Below are positions 32,866-41,463 of a DNA stretch of 64,000 nucleotides, piece by piece. Both the position numbers and the translations under genes were made by a program. This DNA is from BQJD01 sp965652415. GTDB lineage: Bacteria; Pseudomonadota; Gammaproteobacteria; Arenicellales; CAJQKF01. Numbering within the stretch: position 1 is the stretch's first letter; each line of letters starts with the position of its first letter. The stretch lies in contig CBFGVH010000001.1 in the NCBI GenBank assembly GCA_965652415.1, positions 62,001-126,000 on the forward strand. The letters run 5' to 3'. Below the pieces are notes generated by a model. It saw only the letters and a program-made list of their open reading frames with translations, was not told where the DNA came from and did no database searches.

Positions 32866-33453
32866 ATGGAACCCCTGCCGCCGATCATCCTGGCTTCGTC
32901 GTCGCCCTACCGGCGCGAGCTGCTGGCGCGCTTGGGACTGCCGTTCGAATCCCGCAACCCCGCGGTCGACGAAACCCCCGGCGACGCCGAGAGCGCCGCG
33001 GAGTTGGTCGAGCGGCTGGCGATTGCCAAGGCCCGCGCCGTGGCGGTCGACATCGAGCATGGACTGGTCATCGGATCGGACCAGGTCGCGGCCCACGACG
33101 GCAGGATCGTCGGCAAACCCGCCGACCGCGCGGACGCCGTGCGCCAGCTGCGCGAGGCGTCAGGGCGCACCGTTGTGCTCTACACCGGCCTCGCCCTCGT
33201 CAACACGGCCAGCGGCCGACTGCACAGCGGCGTCGAGGCGTTTCACGTCACGTTTCGCGAATTGTCCGACCGAGCCATCGAACGCTACGTCGACGATGCG
33301 CAACCGTTCGACTGCTGCGGCAGCCTGCGCGCCGAAGGCAGCGGCATCTGGCTGCTCGAGTCCCTGCGCGGAAACGATCCCAGCGCCTTGATCGGCCTGC
33401 CGCTGATCCGGCTGTGCGAGATGCTCGCCATTGAGGGCGTCACCCGCTACTGA
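32866..33453 (+). CDS. yceF: Maf-like nucleotide pyrophosphatase, YceF subtype
   Basis: House-cleaning enzyme that hydrolyses modified nucleotides; the YceF subgroup prefers m7GTP. The 195 residues (E. coli YceF has 194) begin with PIILASSSPYRRELLARL and contain VDETPGDAESA, the catalytic SDQVAAHDGRIVGKP and the C-terminal EGSGIWLLESLRGNDPSALIG in shorter overlapping parts. The ATG at 32866 matches the family start; upstream open frame is not homologous. No Shine-Dalgarno is evident. It is divergent from rpmF and converges on the S49 protease gene with 16 bases between. Confidence 0.93.
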   Translation: MEPLPPIILASSSPYRRELLARLGLPFESRNPAVDETPGDAESAAELVERLAIAKARAVAVDIEHGLVIGSDQVAAHDGRIVGKPADRADAVRQLREASGRTVVLYTGLALVNTASGRLHSGVEAFHVTFRELSDRAIERYVDDAQPFDCCGSLRAEGSGIWLLESLRGNDPSALIGLPLIRLCEMLAIEGVTRY

Positions 33454-33469
33454 CCGCGCCCGCTCCTCA

Positions 33470-34390
33470 TCATCGCATCATCAATCGGGGAATGCCGGCG
33501 AGATCGCCGAGGGTCCCGGCGACCGAGACCCGGATCTCGCGCACGATGCGACCCAGCAGGCCGTCGCGCGGGGTGTAGTCGATGATGCTCTCTTCGCCGA
33601 TCACGTCCCGAGCAAGGGAGTCGACGGTGCCGAAACCGTCCACGAGCCCGAGCCGCAGGGCGTCCTCGCCGCCCCAGAACAGGCCGCTGAACAGGTCCTC
33701 GTCGCCGGGCTTCAGGCGTTCGCCGCGACCGTCCTTGACCGCGTCGATGAACTGGCGATGGACGGAGTCGAGCAGGCCGTGGGCGAATTCGACGTCGGAC
33801 GCGTCGATGGGCAGGAACGGATCAAGGAACCCCTTGCGCTCCCCGGCCGTGATCAGGCGCCGCTCGACACCGAGCTTCTCCAGCGTGCCGACGAAGCCGA
33901 AGCTGTCCAGGCGAACGCCGATCGAGCCGACGATGCTGGCCGGGTCGGCGTAGATCTCGTCGGCCGCCACCGCCGCGTAGTAGCCGCCGGACGCGCAGAT
34001 CTCCTCGACCACGGCATAGACCGGCACGTCGGGATGCAGCGCCTGCAGGCGGTCGATCTCGGCGTTGATCTGGCGCGCCTGCACGGGGCTGCCGCCGGGA
34101 CTGTTGATGCGCAGGATGATCCCCCGCACGTCGTCGTTCTCGAAGGCGCGCCGCAGGGCGTCGCCGATGTTCTCGGCGGAGGCGTGCTCGCCGATTCCGA
34201 TCACGCCCTCGATGCCGATCACGGCGGTATGGCGGCCGGGCTCGAGGCCCGCGCTGCGAAGCGCGGATACCGCGATCACCACCACCAGCAGCGTCATCCA
34301 GATGCCGCGGGCGATCCACCGGCCGCGCCGGTAGCGTCGATACTCCGCCAGCACCTCGCGCACCAGCCGTTCGATACGATCTTCGTTCAT
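33470..34390 (-). CDS. S49-family signal peptide peptidase (SppA/SohB-like)
   Basis: Membrane-bound serine protease that degrades leftover signal peptides. The 306 residues contain one transmembrane helix (about 30-48), RINSPGGSPVQA, the nucleophile Ser134 in EICASGGYYAA and the general base Lys186 in GERKGFLDPF, following the short single-repeat SppA pattern. I choose the ATG at 34388-34390; the longer open frame upstream is arginine-rich shadow sequence. It lies 10 bases behind the Rieske gene and probably belongs to the rluC transcript. Confidence 0.92.
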   Translation of the reverse strand: MNEDRIERLVREVLAEYRRYRRGRWIARGIWMTLLVVVIAVSALRSAGLEPGRHTAVIGIEGVIGIGEHASAENIGDALRRAFENDDVRGIILRINSPGGSPVQARQINAEIDRLQALHPDVPVYAVVEEICASGGYYAAVAADEIYADPASIVGSIGVRLDSFGFVGTLEKLGVERRLITAGERKGFLDPFLPIDASDVEFAHGLLDSVHRQFIDAVKDGRGERLKPGDEDLFSGLFWGGEDALRLGLVDGFGTVDSLARDVIGEESIIDYTPRDGLLGRIVREIRVSVAGTLGDLAGIPRLMMR

Positions 34391-34400
34391 GGAGTTTCGC

Positions 34401-34808
34401 TCACCTGAGGCGGGAATCAATCGTGCGGCCTGCTGCCGGCATCGACCCGGCCCCCGCGGGCGTTCGGCAGACGCTGACCCATCGCGCACCCTCTTCGACA
34501 GCGAGGCACTCGAGAGACGCGCCGGCGCACGGCCCCGCGACGCAGAACCCGGTTGCGGGCTCGAACAGGGCGCCGTGGGTCGAGCAGACAAGATAACGGC
34601 TGTCGCGGCAGAAAAACAGTCCCGGCGCGAGGTCGAGCTCGAGTTCGAGATGGGCGCATCGGTTCACGTACGCACGCATGCCTGCGGGCGAGCGCACCAG
34701 GAAAGCCGCTCCGGCGTCGCCGGCATCGAAGCGCAGGCCGTACGGCGGGGCCGGCACGTCGTCGGCCCGACAGCGAAACACGACCGTCTGCCCCTCCCGT
34801 CGGTCCAT
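34401..34808 (-). CDS. Rieske [2Fe-2S] domain protein
   Basis: Small soluble ferredoxin-like protein of 135 residues. The cluster ligands are seen as CAH in NRCAHLELELDL and CSTH in YLVCSTHGALF, followed by GFCVAGPCAG, the usual Cys-X-His and Cys-X2-His pair. No transmembrane segment or catalytic domain is attached, so it is probably an electron-transfer component. The ATG at 34806-34808 leaves five bases to the rluC stop. Partner enzyme unknown. Confidence 0.88.
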   Translation of the reverse strand: MDRREGQTVVFRCRADDVPAPPYGLRFDAGDAGAAFLVRSPAGMRAYVNRCAHLELELDLAPGLFFCRDSRYLVCSTHGALFEPATGFCVAGPCAGASLECLAVEEGARWVSVCRTPAGAGSMPAAGRTIDSRLR

Positions 34809-34813
34809 GCTCG

Positions 34814-35794
34814 TCAATGCTTCCGGGGAAGCGGATGCAGTCGCCCCAGCACCTGCTCGAGCGCTGCGCCAAGGCGAGCGGCGCACCGCACCTTGACCCC
34901 GGTAACCGGGTGCGGGAACTCCAGGTTCGAGGCATGCAGGAACATTCGCCCGAGACCCACCTCGGCGAGGCGCCGGTTGGCGGAGAAGTCGCCGTACACA
35001 GGGTCGCCGGCGATCGGGTGGCCGGCATGGGCCAGGTGCACCCGCGCCTGGTGCATGCGACCGGTTTCAAGGGTGACTCGCACCAGCGTCGCTTCTTCGT
35101 AACGCGTGAGCGGTTCCACGATGGTGACGGCGGGCCGGCCGTCCTCGGCCACGACCACCCGGGCGCGGCCGCGGGAGGCGTCGCGCCGCCTCGCGAGCGG
35201 CGCGTCGATGCGCCGGCGCCCGCCGCGCCAGCGGCCGAGCGCGAGCGCCGTATAGCGCTTGACGACGCCGGCATCGTCGCGCCGGAACAGCCGGTGCAGA
35301 CCCAGCAGCGCCTCGCGGCTTTTCGCGAGCACCAGGCACCCCGACGTTGCCCGGTCGAGCCGGTGGCCGAGTTCCAGAAATCCATCGCCCTGCCGCTGCC
35401 GCTTGAGTGCCTCGATCACACCGGCGCCGATGCCGCTGCCGCCGTGCACCGCCACCCCGGCGGGCTTGTCGATCACCAACAGGTGCTCATCCTCGTACAG
35501 GATCAATGTATCGGCATCGGCCAGTGCGGCCGGAACCGGACCGACCCTGGCCGGCGATGCTGTCCTGATCGGCGGCACGCGGACGACGTCGCCGGCCTCG
35601 AGCCGGGTGGAAGGACTGCTGCGTGCACCGTTCACCCTCACCTCGCCGCGGCGAATGATGCGGTACAGGCGGCTTTTCGGCACGCCCTTGAGGCGCGAGG
35701 ACAGGAAATTGTCGAGCCGTTGCCCGGCCTGGTCGGGATCCACCTCGATCCTGCTGACGGCCGCTGACGGCGAATCGGTGACGTCGGGTTGCAC
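34814..35794 (-). CDS. rluC: 23S rRNA pseudouridine synthase, RluC type
   Basis: Isomerises uridines in 23S rRNA (955, 2504 and 2580 in E. coli RluC). The 326 residues have an N-terminal S4 RNA-binding domain (about 18-75, QRLDNFLSSRLKG and YRIIRRGEVRVNG) and a RluA-family catalytic domain with the aspartate in LGHRLDRATSGCLVLAKS, then ETGRMHQARVHLAHAGHPI. The GTG at 35792-35794 is the only start that includes the complete S4 domain; no Shine-Dalgarno is evident. It is divergent from rne, as in E. coli. Confidence 0.93.
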   Translation of the reverse strand: MQPDVTDSPSAAVSRIEVDPDQAGQRLDNFLSSRLKGVPKSRLYRIIRRGEVRVNGARSSPSTRLEAGDVVRVPPIRTASPARVGPVPAALADADTLILYEDEHLLVIDKPAGVAVHGGSGIGAGVIEALKRQRQGDGFLELGHRLDRATSGCLVLAKSREALLGLHRLFRRDDAGVVKRYTALALGRWRGGRRRIDAPLARRRDASRGRARVVVAEDGRPAVTIVEPLTRYEEATLVRVTLETGRMHQARVHLAHAGHPIAGDPVYGDFSANRRLAEVGLGRMFLHASNLEFPHPVTGVKVRCAARLGAALEQVLGRLHPLPRKH

Positions 35795-35916
35795 GGAGAT
35801 GCCACGAGTTGAGTCGTGCCGATACTAAGAGCGTCGAAGGGCGCTGGCAATCGGCTGCGCGGGCCGCCCACCGGACCGGGGCGGGACCCGGGTTGCCTTG
35901 CGGGGCACCGAAACCG

Positions 35917-35945
35917 TTGCAGGGCCGATACGCAGTTGATATATT
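35917..35945 (+). promoter_or_regulatory. candidate rne promoter
   Basis: TTGCAG at 35917-35922, 17 bases, then TATATT at 35940-35945. The -10 matches five of six consensus bases, the -35 three. It is the best promoter-like pair I found in the interval. Confidence 0.35.
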
Positions 35946-36119
35946 TTGCCGTGGCGCGAACCGCAAGGTTCCCGCCGCCGATTCTTTCGCTGTACCGAAC
36001 GTCGACTACTTGGTGGCGTTCGGGCAAAAGAAGATAGATGTTACAGGATTGGCCCGACGTCGCCGGCGATGGTCCGGCAGCATCGCACTCGAGAACCGTG
36101 CGACACCACCTTCGGCCAG

Positions 36120-36280
36120 TGCAACCGTAGACCCCTGGCTACTGCCAGAGTCGCCCCGATCACCGGGGCGCGCGACCGTTGCAATCCGAAGGAAGCGGCA
36201 ACAAACGGCCGCCCGCAGGGCAGATGCCGACGTCCGGCCGGGGTTTTGTGTTCCTCGCCCCCCGTGTTTTGAAGGAATGC
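36120..36280. repeat. possible dispersed repeat element in the rne leader
   Basis: Read on the minus strand this part encodes a peptide-like string PVIGATLAVARGLRLH and contains the palindrome CGCCCCG...CGGGGCG. I recall similar strings as conceptual translations of dispersed non-coding repeats in other proteobacterial genomes. Only one copy is in the window, so repetition is not shown here. Confidence 0.25.
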
Positions 36281-36511
36281 ACCTTTTGACAAGCCCAGCC
36301 GACAGGACATGTCGTGAGCCAGGCCAGGTGCAACGGACAGTTTATCGTGCCATCGAACCAAGATTTAACTTGAGATAATCGATATAAGTAACTGCTTTTT
36401 ATGTCTTTTCTGGATTCCTAGACATAAACTGCCAAGACGCTACGTCTTGCCGTTGGTCCCTGCCGCGGTTGACATGTTCTTGTGGTCCAAAGGGCCGGAG
36501 AACATTACGCG

Positions 36512-38905
36512 ATGAAACGCATGCTATTCAACGCGACCCATCCCGAGGAGTTGCGGGTCGCGATCGTTGACGGACAAAAGCTCCTCGACCTCGACATCGA
36601 GTCGGCGGTCCGGGCGCAGAAGAAAGGCAACATCTACAAGGGGAAGATCACCCGCGTCGAGCCCAGCCTCGAGGCGGCTTTCGTCGAATACGGGGCCTCC
36701 CGGCAGGGCTTTTTGCCCCTCAAGGAGATCTCCCGTACCTATTTCCAGAACTACTCGCCCTCGACGCCGATGGCCCAGGTCAGGATCGACGACGTGGTCA
36801 GCGAGGGGCAGGAACTCGTGGTACAGGTCGACAAGGACGAGCGCGGCTCCAAGGGCGCGGCGCTGACCACGTTCATCTCCCTGGCTGGCCGATACCTCGT
36901 CCTGATGCCGAACAACCCCAAGGGCGGCGGCATCTCACGGCGAATATCCGGCAGCGAGCGCAGTGAACTTCGCGACGCCCTGTCCGGACTCGAATTTCCG
37001 CCCGAACACGCGCTCATCGCCCGCACCGCGGGCATCGGCCGCACCGAGCAGGAACTGAAGTGGGATCTCGACTTCCTGCTGCAGCTGTGGAGCGCGATCG
37101 AGAAGGCGGCGGCGGAGCGTGCCGCCCCGTTCCTGATCTTCCAGGAGAGCAACCTCATCGTCCGCGCCCTGCGAGACTACCTGCGCAGCGACATCTCGGA
37201 AATCATCATCGACGAACCCGGCATCCACGAGCGCGCGGCGCGGTTCATGGAACAGGTCATGCCGGATTCCGGGGTCCGCCTGAAGCTTTACGAGGACAAC
37301 ATTCCCCTGTTCTCGCGCTTCCAGATCGAACACCAGATCGAGACCGCCTATGCCCGCGAGGTGCGCCTGCCCTCCGGCGGCGCGCTGGTCATCGACCATA
37401 CCGAGGCCGTGGTGGCCATCGACGTCAACTCGGCGCGTGCCACCAAGGGAGCGGACATCGAGGAAACCGCGCTGCAGACCAATCTCGAGGCGGTCGACGA
37501 GGTCGCCCGGCAGCTCAGGATTCGCGACCTCGGCGGCCTGATCGTGATCGATCTCATCGACATGTCGTCCAACAAGAACCAGCGGCTGGTGGAGAGTCGA
37601 CTGAACGAGGCGCTCAAGGCTGACCGCGCCCGGGTGCAGGTGGGCCGCATTTCCCGGTTCGGTCTGCTCGAGATGTCGCGCCAGCGCCTGCGCTCGTCGA
37701 TCAGCGACTCCAACTACGTGTCCTGCCCCCGCTGCGAAGGCACAGGCAGCATCCGCAGCGTGACCTCCTCCGCGCTGAGCCTGCTCAGGATCCTCGAGGA
37801 AGAGGCCCTGAAGGAAAACACCGAGGCCATCCACGCCCACCTGCCGATCAAGACCTCCACCTACCTGCTGAACGAAAAACGCTACGAGCTCAACCAGATC
37901 GAGAGTCGGTTGGCGACCAGCATCGTCATACTGCCGACCGCGGAACTGGAATACCCGCACTTCAGGATCAGGCGCCTGAAATCCGAGGACCTCGACGAAC
38001 TGGGCGTGGTGCCGAGTTACACCATCGGGTTCGACAAGGACGATTCGGCGACCTCGGATATCGGCGCCGTCTACGCCAGCGTGGAGGCCCCGAGCATCAA
38101 CCTGGACGACATCCAGACCACCCGCCACCCGACTGCCGAACAACCCGCGGCCGCGAGCGCGGAAACGCCGCGCCGGGAAGGATTCTTCAAGCGCATCTGG
38201 CAGGCGCTCTCCGGAGAACAGGCGAGCGACACGGCTCTCGACACCGAGAGCGGCAGCGAGCCCGACAAGGCGTCGTCGAGTGCGGGACAGCGAGGCGACG
38301 GGCGTCGCGGCGGCTCGTCCGGAGGCAGAAACGGCCAGGGGCAGCGCAAGACTCCGCGCTCGTCGGCGCAGCCGCGCGGCCGTTCTTCGTCCGATAGCGA
38401 TGACGGCGGCCGCAGGGATCGACGCCCCCAGCGCCAGAAGAGCGAGCCGGGGGGCCGAGGCTCCGGAGCCGGAGGCAACGGCGGCGGCAGCGGCAGCGGC
38501 GGCGGCAGCGGCCAGGGATCCGGAGGCAAGGGCAGGTCCCGCTCCGGGCGCGGCCGCGGGCGCGGCGGCAACAGGACCGAGGCGCCTCGAGGCGACGACG
38601 GCAACAGCCGGGAAGAACCGGCGGCGGCGCGCCGGGCAGACGACGACGGCGGCTCGGGTTCTCACGGGCAGAGCGGGCGTACATCGTGGAACCGGGGCGG
38701 CCGCTCCCGCCGCGGCGGTTCTTCCGATGCATCGGCATCGGCTTCGGCCGATCAGCCGGCTTCGGCTCCGCCCGCCGAACCGGTCGCGGACAAGGGAACC
38801 AGGCAGGATATGGACCGGGCCCAGGACGAGCCCAGGAACGTCGCCAGCGACGCAACGAACGAAGCGGCCGGTGACGAATCCGGCCGCAAGGTGCTGGAGA
38901 GCTGA
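36512..38905 (+). CDS. rne: ribonuclease E
   Basis: Endoribonuclease that starts mRNA decay and processes rRNA and tRNA, scaffolding the degradosome at the inner membrane. The 797 residues comprise the S1 domain (about 36-120), 5' sensor, RNase H-like and DNase I-like domains with magnesium ligands Asp304 (VAIDVNSAR) and Asp347 (VIDLIDMSS), and the zinc-link cysteines 405 and 408 (CPRCEGTG). After about residue 530 comes a disordered tail. It opens with an amphipathic helix FFKRIWQALSG (about 558-568), probably the membrane-targeting segment, then long Gly/Ser/Arg-rich runs with RGRGRGG. The ATG at 36512 begins MKRMLFNATHPEELRVA as in other RNase E proteins. Confidence 0.96.
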   Translation: MKRMLFNATHPEELRVAIVDGQKLLDLDIESAVRAQKKGNIYKGKITRVEPSLEAAFVEYGASRQGFLPLKEISRTYFQNYSPSTPMAQVRIDDVVSEGQELVVQVDKDERGSKGAALTTFISLAGRYLVLMPNNPKGGGISRRISGSERSELRDALSGLEFPPEHALIARTAGIGRTEQELKWDLDFLLQLWSAIEKAAAERAAPFLIFQESNLIVRALRDYLRSDISEIIIDEPGIHERAARFMEQVMPDSGVRLKLYEDNIPLFSRFQIEHQIETAYAREVRLPSGGALVIDHTEAVVAIDVNSARATKGADIEETALQTNLEAVDEVARQLRIRDLGGLIVIDLIDMSSNKNQRLVESRLNEALKADRARVQVGRISRFGLLEMSRQRLRSSISDSNYVSCPRCEGTGSIRSVTSSALSLLRILEEEALKENTEAIHAHLPIKTSTYLLNEKRYELNQIESRLATSIVILPTAELEYPHFRIRRLKSEDLDELGVVPSYTIGFDKDDSATSDIGAVYASVEAPSINLDDIQTTRHPTAEQPAAASAETPRREGFFKRIWQALSGEQASDTALDTESGSEPDKASSSAGQRGDGRRGGSSGGRNGQGQRKTPRSSAQPRGRSSSDSDDGGRRDRRPQRQKSEPGGRGSGAGGNGGGSGSGGGSGQGSGGKGRSRSGRGRGRGGNRTEAPRGDDGNSREEPAAARRADDDGGSGSHGQSGRTSWNRGGRSRRGGSSDASASASADQPASAPPAEPVADKGTRQDMDRAQDEPRNVASDATNEAAGDESGRKVLES

Positions 38906-38927
38906 GTCACGCCCGCCGCATCGGTTC

Positions 38928-38957
38928 GTGAAAAGGGCCCGAAAGGGCCCTTTTCAC
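38928..38957. terminator. hairpin between convergent rne and rlmD, bidirectional terminator
   Basis: GTGAAAAGGGCCC (38928-38940), tetraloop GAAA and GGGCCCTTTTCAC (38945-38957) form a perfect 13-bp stem. Its TTTT and AAAA arms can serve as U tracts in both directions, 22 bases after rne and 23 before the rlmD stop. Confidence 0.8.
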
Positions 38958-38980
38958 ATCCGGTTCGTCACCAGCGCGCG

Positions 38981-40282
38981 TCAGCGCTCGAACAGGGCGA
39001 CCGACTCCACGTGGGCGGTGTGAGGAAACATGTCGACGATCCCCGCCGCGGCGAGCCTGTAGCCGTCCCGGTGCACCAGCACTTCAGCATCGCGCGCCAG
39101 CGTGGCCGGGTTGCAGGACACGTAGAGTATCCGTTCCGGGAGGAGCTTCGGAACCAGGTCGCGCACCACCTCCATGGCGCCGGAGCGGGGCGGATCGAGG
39201 AAGAGCTTGTTGCAGCCGTCGAACTGCGACAGTTTGGCCACCGCCTCGCTGTACAGATCGGCGGCGACGAAGTTGCAGTTGCCGATGCCGTTCGCGTCGG
39301 CGTTGGCCCCGGCCCGGGTCACCATGGCCTCGCTCGCCTCGACGGCGACAACGCCGGCCGACCGCCGCGCCAGCGGCAGCGAGAAGTTGCCGATGCCGGA
39401 AAACAGTTCCAGCACGCTGTCCCCTGCCCCCGGGTCGAGGAGCTCCACTGCGAGGTCGACCAGCATCTCGTTGACGGTGCCGTTGACCTGCACGAAATCG
39501 CCCGCCTCGAAGCCGATGCGCACGCCGTGCCGTGCCAGGTCGTAGTAAAGCGGCCGCGCGGGATCCGGAGCGAGCGGTGCGACCGTCTCGGGGCCGCCGC
39601 CCTGGACCAGGACGTCGACGCCGAGTTCCCCGGCGTAGCGGGCGAGACGGGTGCGGTCACCGTCGCCGAGCGGCACCAGGTGACGGAAGATGAGCGCCAC
39701 GTGCGTGTCGCCGCAGGCGACTTCGACCTGGGGCAGGCGGTCGAAGCACTCCAGGTTCGCGACCAGGTCGTGCAGTGACGGCAGCAGCGCCGACACCCGC
39801 GTGTCGAGCGCGAGGCAATGATCCAGGGAGGTGATGTAGGACTTGTGGCGCTCGCGAAAGCCGACCAGGACGCCACCCTTCTTCGGCACGTGACGCACGC
39901 CGAGGCGGGCCTTGCGCCGATAGCCCGCGGCCGGGCCCGTGACCGGATCGAGCACCCGGCCCGGCGCCGTCTTCGCGATGCGCGCCAGGTTTTCCAGCAG
40001 CATGCGCTGCTTGTAGGCCACCTGCCCTTCGCTCGACAGGTGCTGGAGCGCGCAGCCACCGCAGACGCCGAAATACTCGCACGGCGGCGTCACGCGCTCG
40101 GGGGACGGGTCGAGAATCTCCTCCAGCCGGCCGATCTCGTGGCGGCGGTGGCGCCTCTGCCGGGTGAACGTGATCGTCTCCGACGGCAACGCGCCTTCCA
40201 CGAAATACACCTTGCCGTCGACCCGGACCACGCCGCGGCCATCGTGGCTCAAGTCGCCGACGCGACCCTGAAGTCGGCTCAT
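38981..40282 (-). CDS. rlmD: 23S rRNA (uracil(1939)-C(5))-methyltransferase
   Basis: SAM-dependent methyltransferase acting on U1939 of 23S rRNA. The 433 residues have an N-terminal TRAM domain (1-55), an iron-sulfur cluster motif CEYFGVCGGCALQHL near residues 68-82 with a distal Cys around 154, the SAM motif VLELFSGIGNFSLPLA near 290, and the catalytic YVSCNPATLARD near 390. The ATG at 40280-40282 overlaps the upstream exonuclease stop by four bases (ATGA). Confidence 0.94.
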   Translation of the reverse strand: MSRLQGRVGDLSHDGRGVVRVDGKVYFVEGALPSETITFTRQRRHRRHEIGRLEEILDPSPERVTPPCEYFGVCGGCALQHLSSEGQVAYKQRMLLENLARIAKTAPGRVLDPVTGPAAGYRRKARLGVRHVPKKGGVLVGFRERHKSYITSLDHCLALDTRVSALLPSLHDLVANLECFDRLPQVEVACGDTHVALIFRHLVPLGDGDRTRLARYAGELGVDVLVQGGGPETVAPLAPDPARPLYYDLARHGVRIGFEAGDFVQVNGTVNEMLVDLAVELLDPGAGDSVLELFSGIGNFSLPLARRSAGVVAVEASEAMVTRAGANADANGIGNCNFVAADLYSEAVAKLSQFDGCNKLFLDPPRSGAMEVVRDLVPKLLPERILYVSCNPATLARDAEVLVHRDGYRLAAAGIVDMFPHTAHVESVALFER

Positions 40283-41055
40283 GCCGCGGGCCAGGCCCCG
40301 AGGAAGCGGTCGAAGTGTGGCTTGCCCTCACCCGCAAGGTACTCCCTGAGGGCGCGGCACTCCGCCGCGAAGCCGTCGCCGTCGATGTTGCCGCGGTTCA
40401 CCTCGAAGGCGAGGTACACGAGGTAGGTATTGAGGACGTCGGTCTCGCAGTAGTCGCGGATCTCGCCGATCTTCCCTTCAAGGTATGCCGGCCACACCTG
40501 GCTGCCGCTCATCCCGAGCTTGCCTGGAAAGCCGAGCAGCAACGCGACCTGGTCGAGCGGCGCGGTGGCGCGCGCCTGGAAGCCGGACAGCACGTCCATC
40601 AGGTCGATGTGGCGCCAGTGAAAGCGGTTGGTGTAGTTGTTCCATTTCGCGTCGCGGTCGAGATCGCCGGTGTCCCAGTAGCGCCGGGCATCGATGCCGT
40701 GAAGCATGGCCCGGTAGTGCAGGACCGGCAGGTCGAAGCCGCCGCCGTTCCAGCTCACCAGCGTCGGCCGATAGCGGTCGATGCCGTCGAAAAAGCGGCG
40801 CACGAGCTCGGCCTCGTCGGCATTCTCGTCGCCGAGCGACCACACCTTGAACTGGGACTGGCTGCGCAGCACGACCGAGATGGCGACGACGCGGTGCACG
40901 TGGTGGGCGAGGAACTCCGAGCCGCCGGTCTGCTCCCGGCGCGCGGCGACCATCGCCCTGGCGACGTCCTCGTCGGGCAGGTCCCCGAGGTCGAGGTACC
41001 GGCGGCCGAAGTCCGTGTCCGGAATCGTCTCGATGTCGAAGACCATGACGTTCAT
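40279..41055 (-). CDS. predicted 3'-5' exonuclease related to the PolB exonuclease domain
   Basis: DEDD-type nuclease of 258 residues. The first acidic motif is FDIETIPD (residues 6-13), the second lies in VSWNGGGFDLPVL and the third in RDYCETDVLNTYLVYL. It matches the family of exonucleases related to the PolB proofreading domain. ATG at 41055 has GGGA seven bases upstream; a GTG two codons earlier is less well placed. It is coupled to rlmD by an ATGA overlap. Likely role in DNA or RNA 3' trimming; the substrate is unknown. Confidence 0.85.
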   Translation of the reverse strand: MNVMVFDIETIPDTDFGRRYLDLGDLPDEDVARAMVAARREQTGGSEFLAHHVHRVVAISVVLRSQSQFKVWSLGDENADEAELVRRFFDGIDRYRPTLVSWNGGGFDLPVLHYRAMLHGIDARRYWDTGDLDRDAKWNNYTNRFHWRHIDLMDVLSGFQARATAPLDQVALLLGFPGKLGMSGSQVWPAYLEGKIGEIRDYCETDVLNTYLVYLAFEVNRGNIDGDGFAAECRALREYLAGEGKPHFDRFLGAWPAA

Positions 41056-41096
41056 TGGCACATTCCCGCTCTCGGCGTATCCACTTGCGCCGTCAT

Positions 41097-41420
41097 TCAG
41101 TCAACCGCCACCAGCGCGTTCTCCTCGAGCAGGTAGGAAACCACCCGGCTCACGTCGCGGGCCATGTCCTCGCGATCGTGTTCGTAGGCCTGCGCGAGCA
41201 GGTCGACGATCTCGCCAAGTTCGCGGTCCTCCTCGCACAGCTGCCAGATGATGAATCCCGAGTCGTTGAGCTTGAGCACCTGGCTTCGGTCCTCGACGTT
41301 GCGAAGCAGCGTGCAGCAAGGGATCTTCTGGATCTCGAAGCGCTCCGAGCGGCACACGCGGGTGGAATCGGGAAGAATCGGGTGCAGGGAGTGGAGAAAC
41401 TCTTTCGTGTCCTGGTTCAT
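41097..41420 (-). CDS. orphan PqqD-like (RiPP recognition element) protein
   Basis: 107-residue protein with the PqqD fold pattern: an antiparallel strand part (EIQKIPCCTLLRN, QVLKLNDSGFIIWQL) and three helices (LGEIVDLLAQAYE, MARDVSRVVSYLLEENALV). PqqD domains bind leader peptides and present them to radical SAM enzymes. No radical SAM protein, precursor peptide or pqq gene is near. AGGG precedes the ATG at 41418-41420; the frame extends 17 codons further. It lies between cysM (43 bases downstream of its stop) and the exonuclease gene. The fold assignment is good; a RiPP role is only a possibility. Confidence 0.7.
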   Translation of the reverse strand: MNQDTKEFLHSLHPILPDSTRVCRSERFEIQKIPCCTLLRNVEDRSQVLKLNDSGFIIWQLCEEDRELGEIVDLLAQAYEHDREDMARDVSRVVSYLLEENALVAVD

Positions 41421-41463
41421 GACATTGACCCTGAATGCTCGGCGTCTCGTTACTCGCCATCCG

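Larger units (their letters stand above)
35795..36511 (+). other. 717-base rne leader and rluC/rne divergent control region
   Basis: No convincing gene is present. A promoter-like pair, TTGCAG (35917-35922), 17-base spacer, TATATT (35940-35945), would start rne transcription near 35952, giving a 5' leader of about 560 nt. Three stem-loops are seen: CGCCCCG/CGGGGCG (36152-36170), TTATGTCT/AGACATAA (36399-36427) and CAAGACG-CTA-CGTCTTG (36432-36448). The last two flank an unusually AT-rich stretch (36360-36430). E. coli rne has a 361-nt leader through which RNase E represses its own synthesis; a similar role here is inferred. The part around 36120-36280 looks like a dispersed repeat. Confidence 0.55.

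Noticed and set aside
36041..36361. 106-codon minus-strand frame in the rne leader
   Set aside because: Its peptide resembles conceptual translations of repeats rather than a folded protein, and it has no ribosome-binding site.
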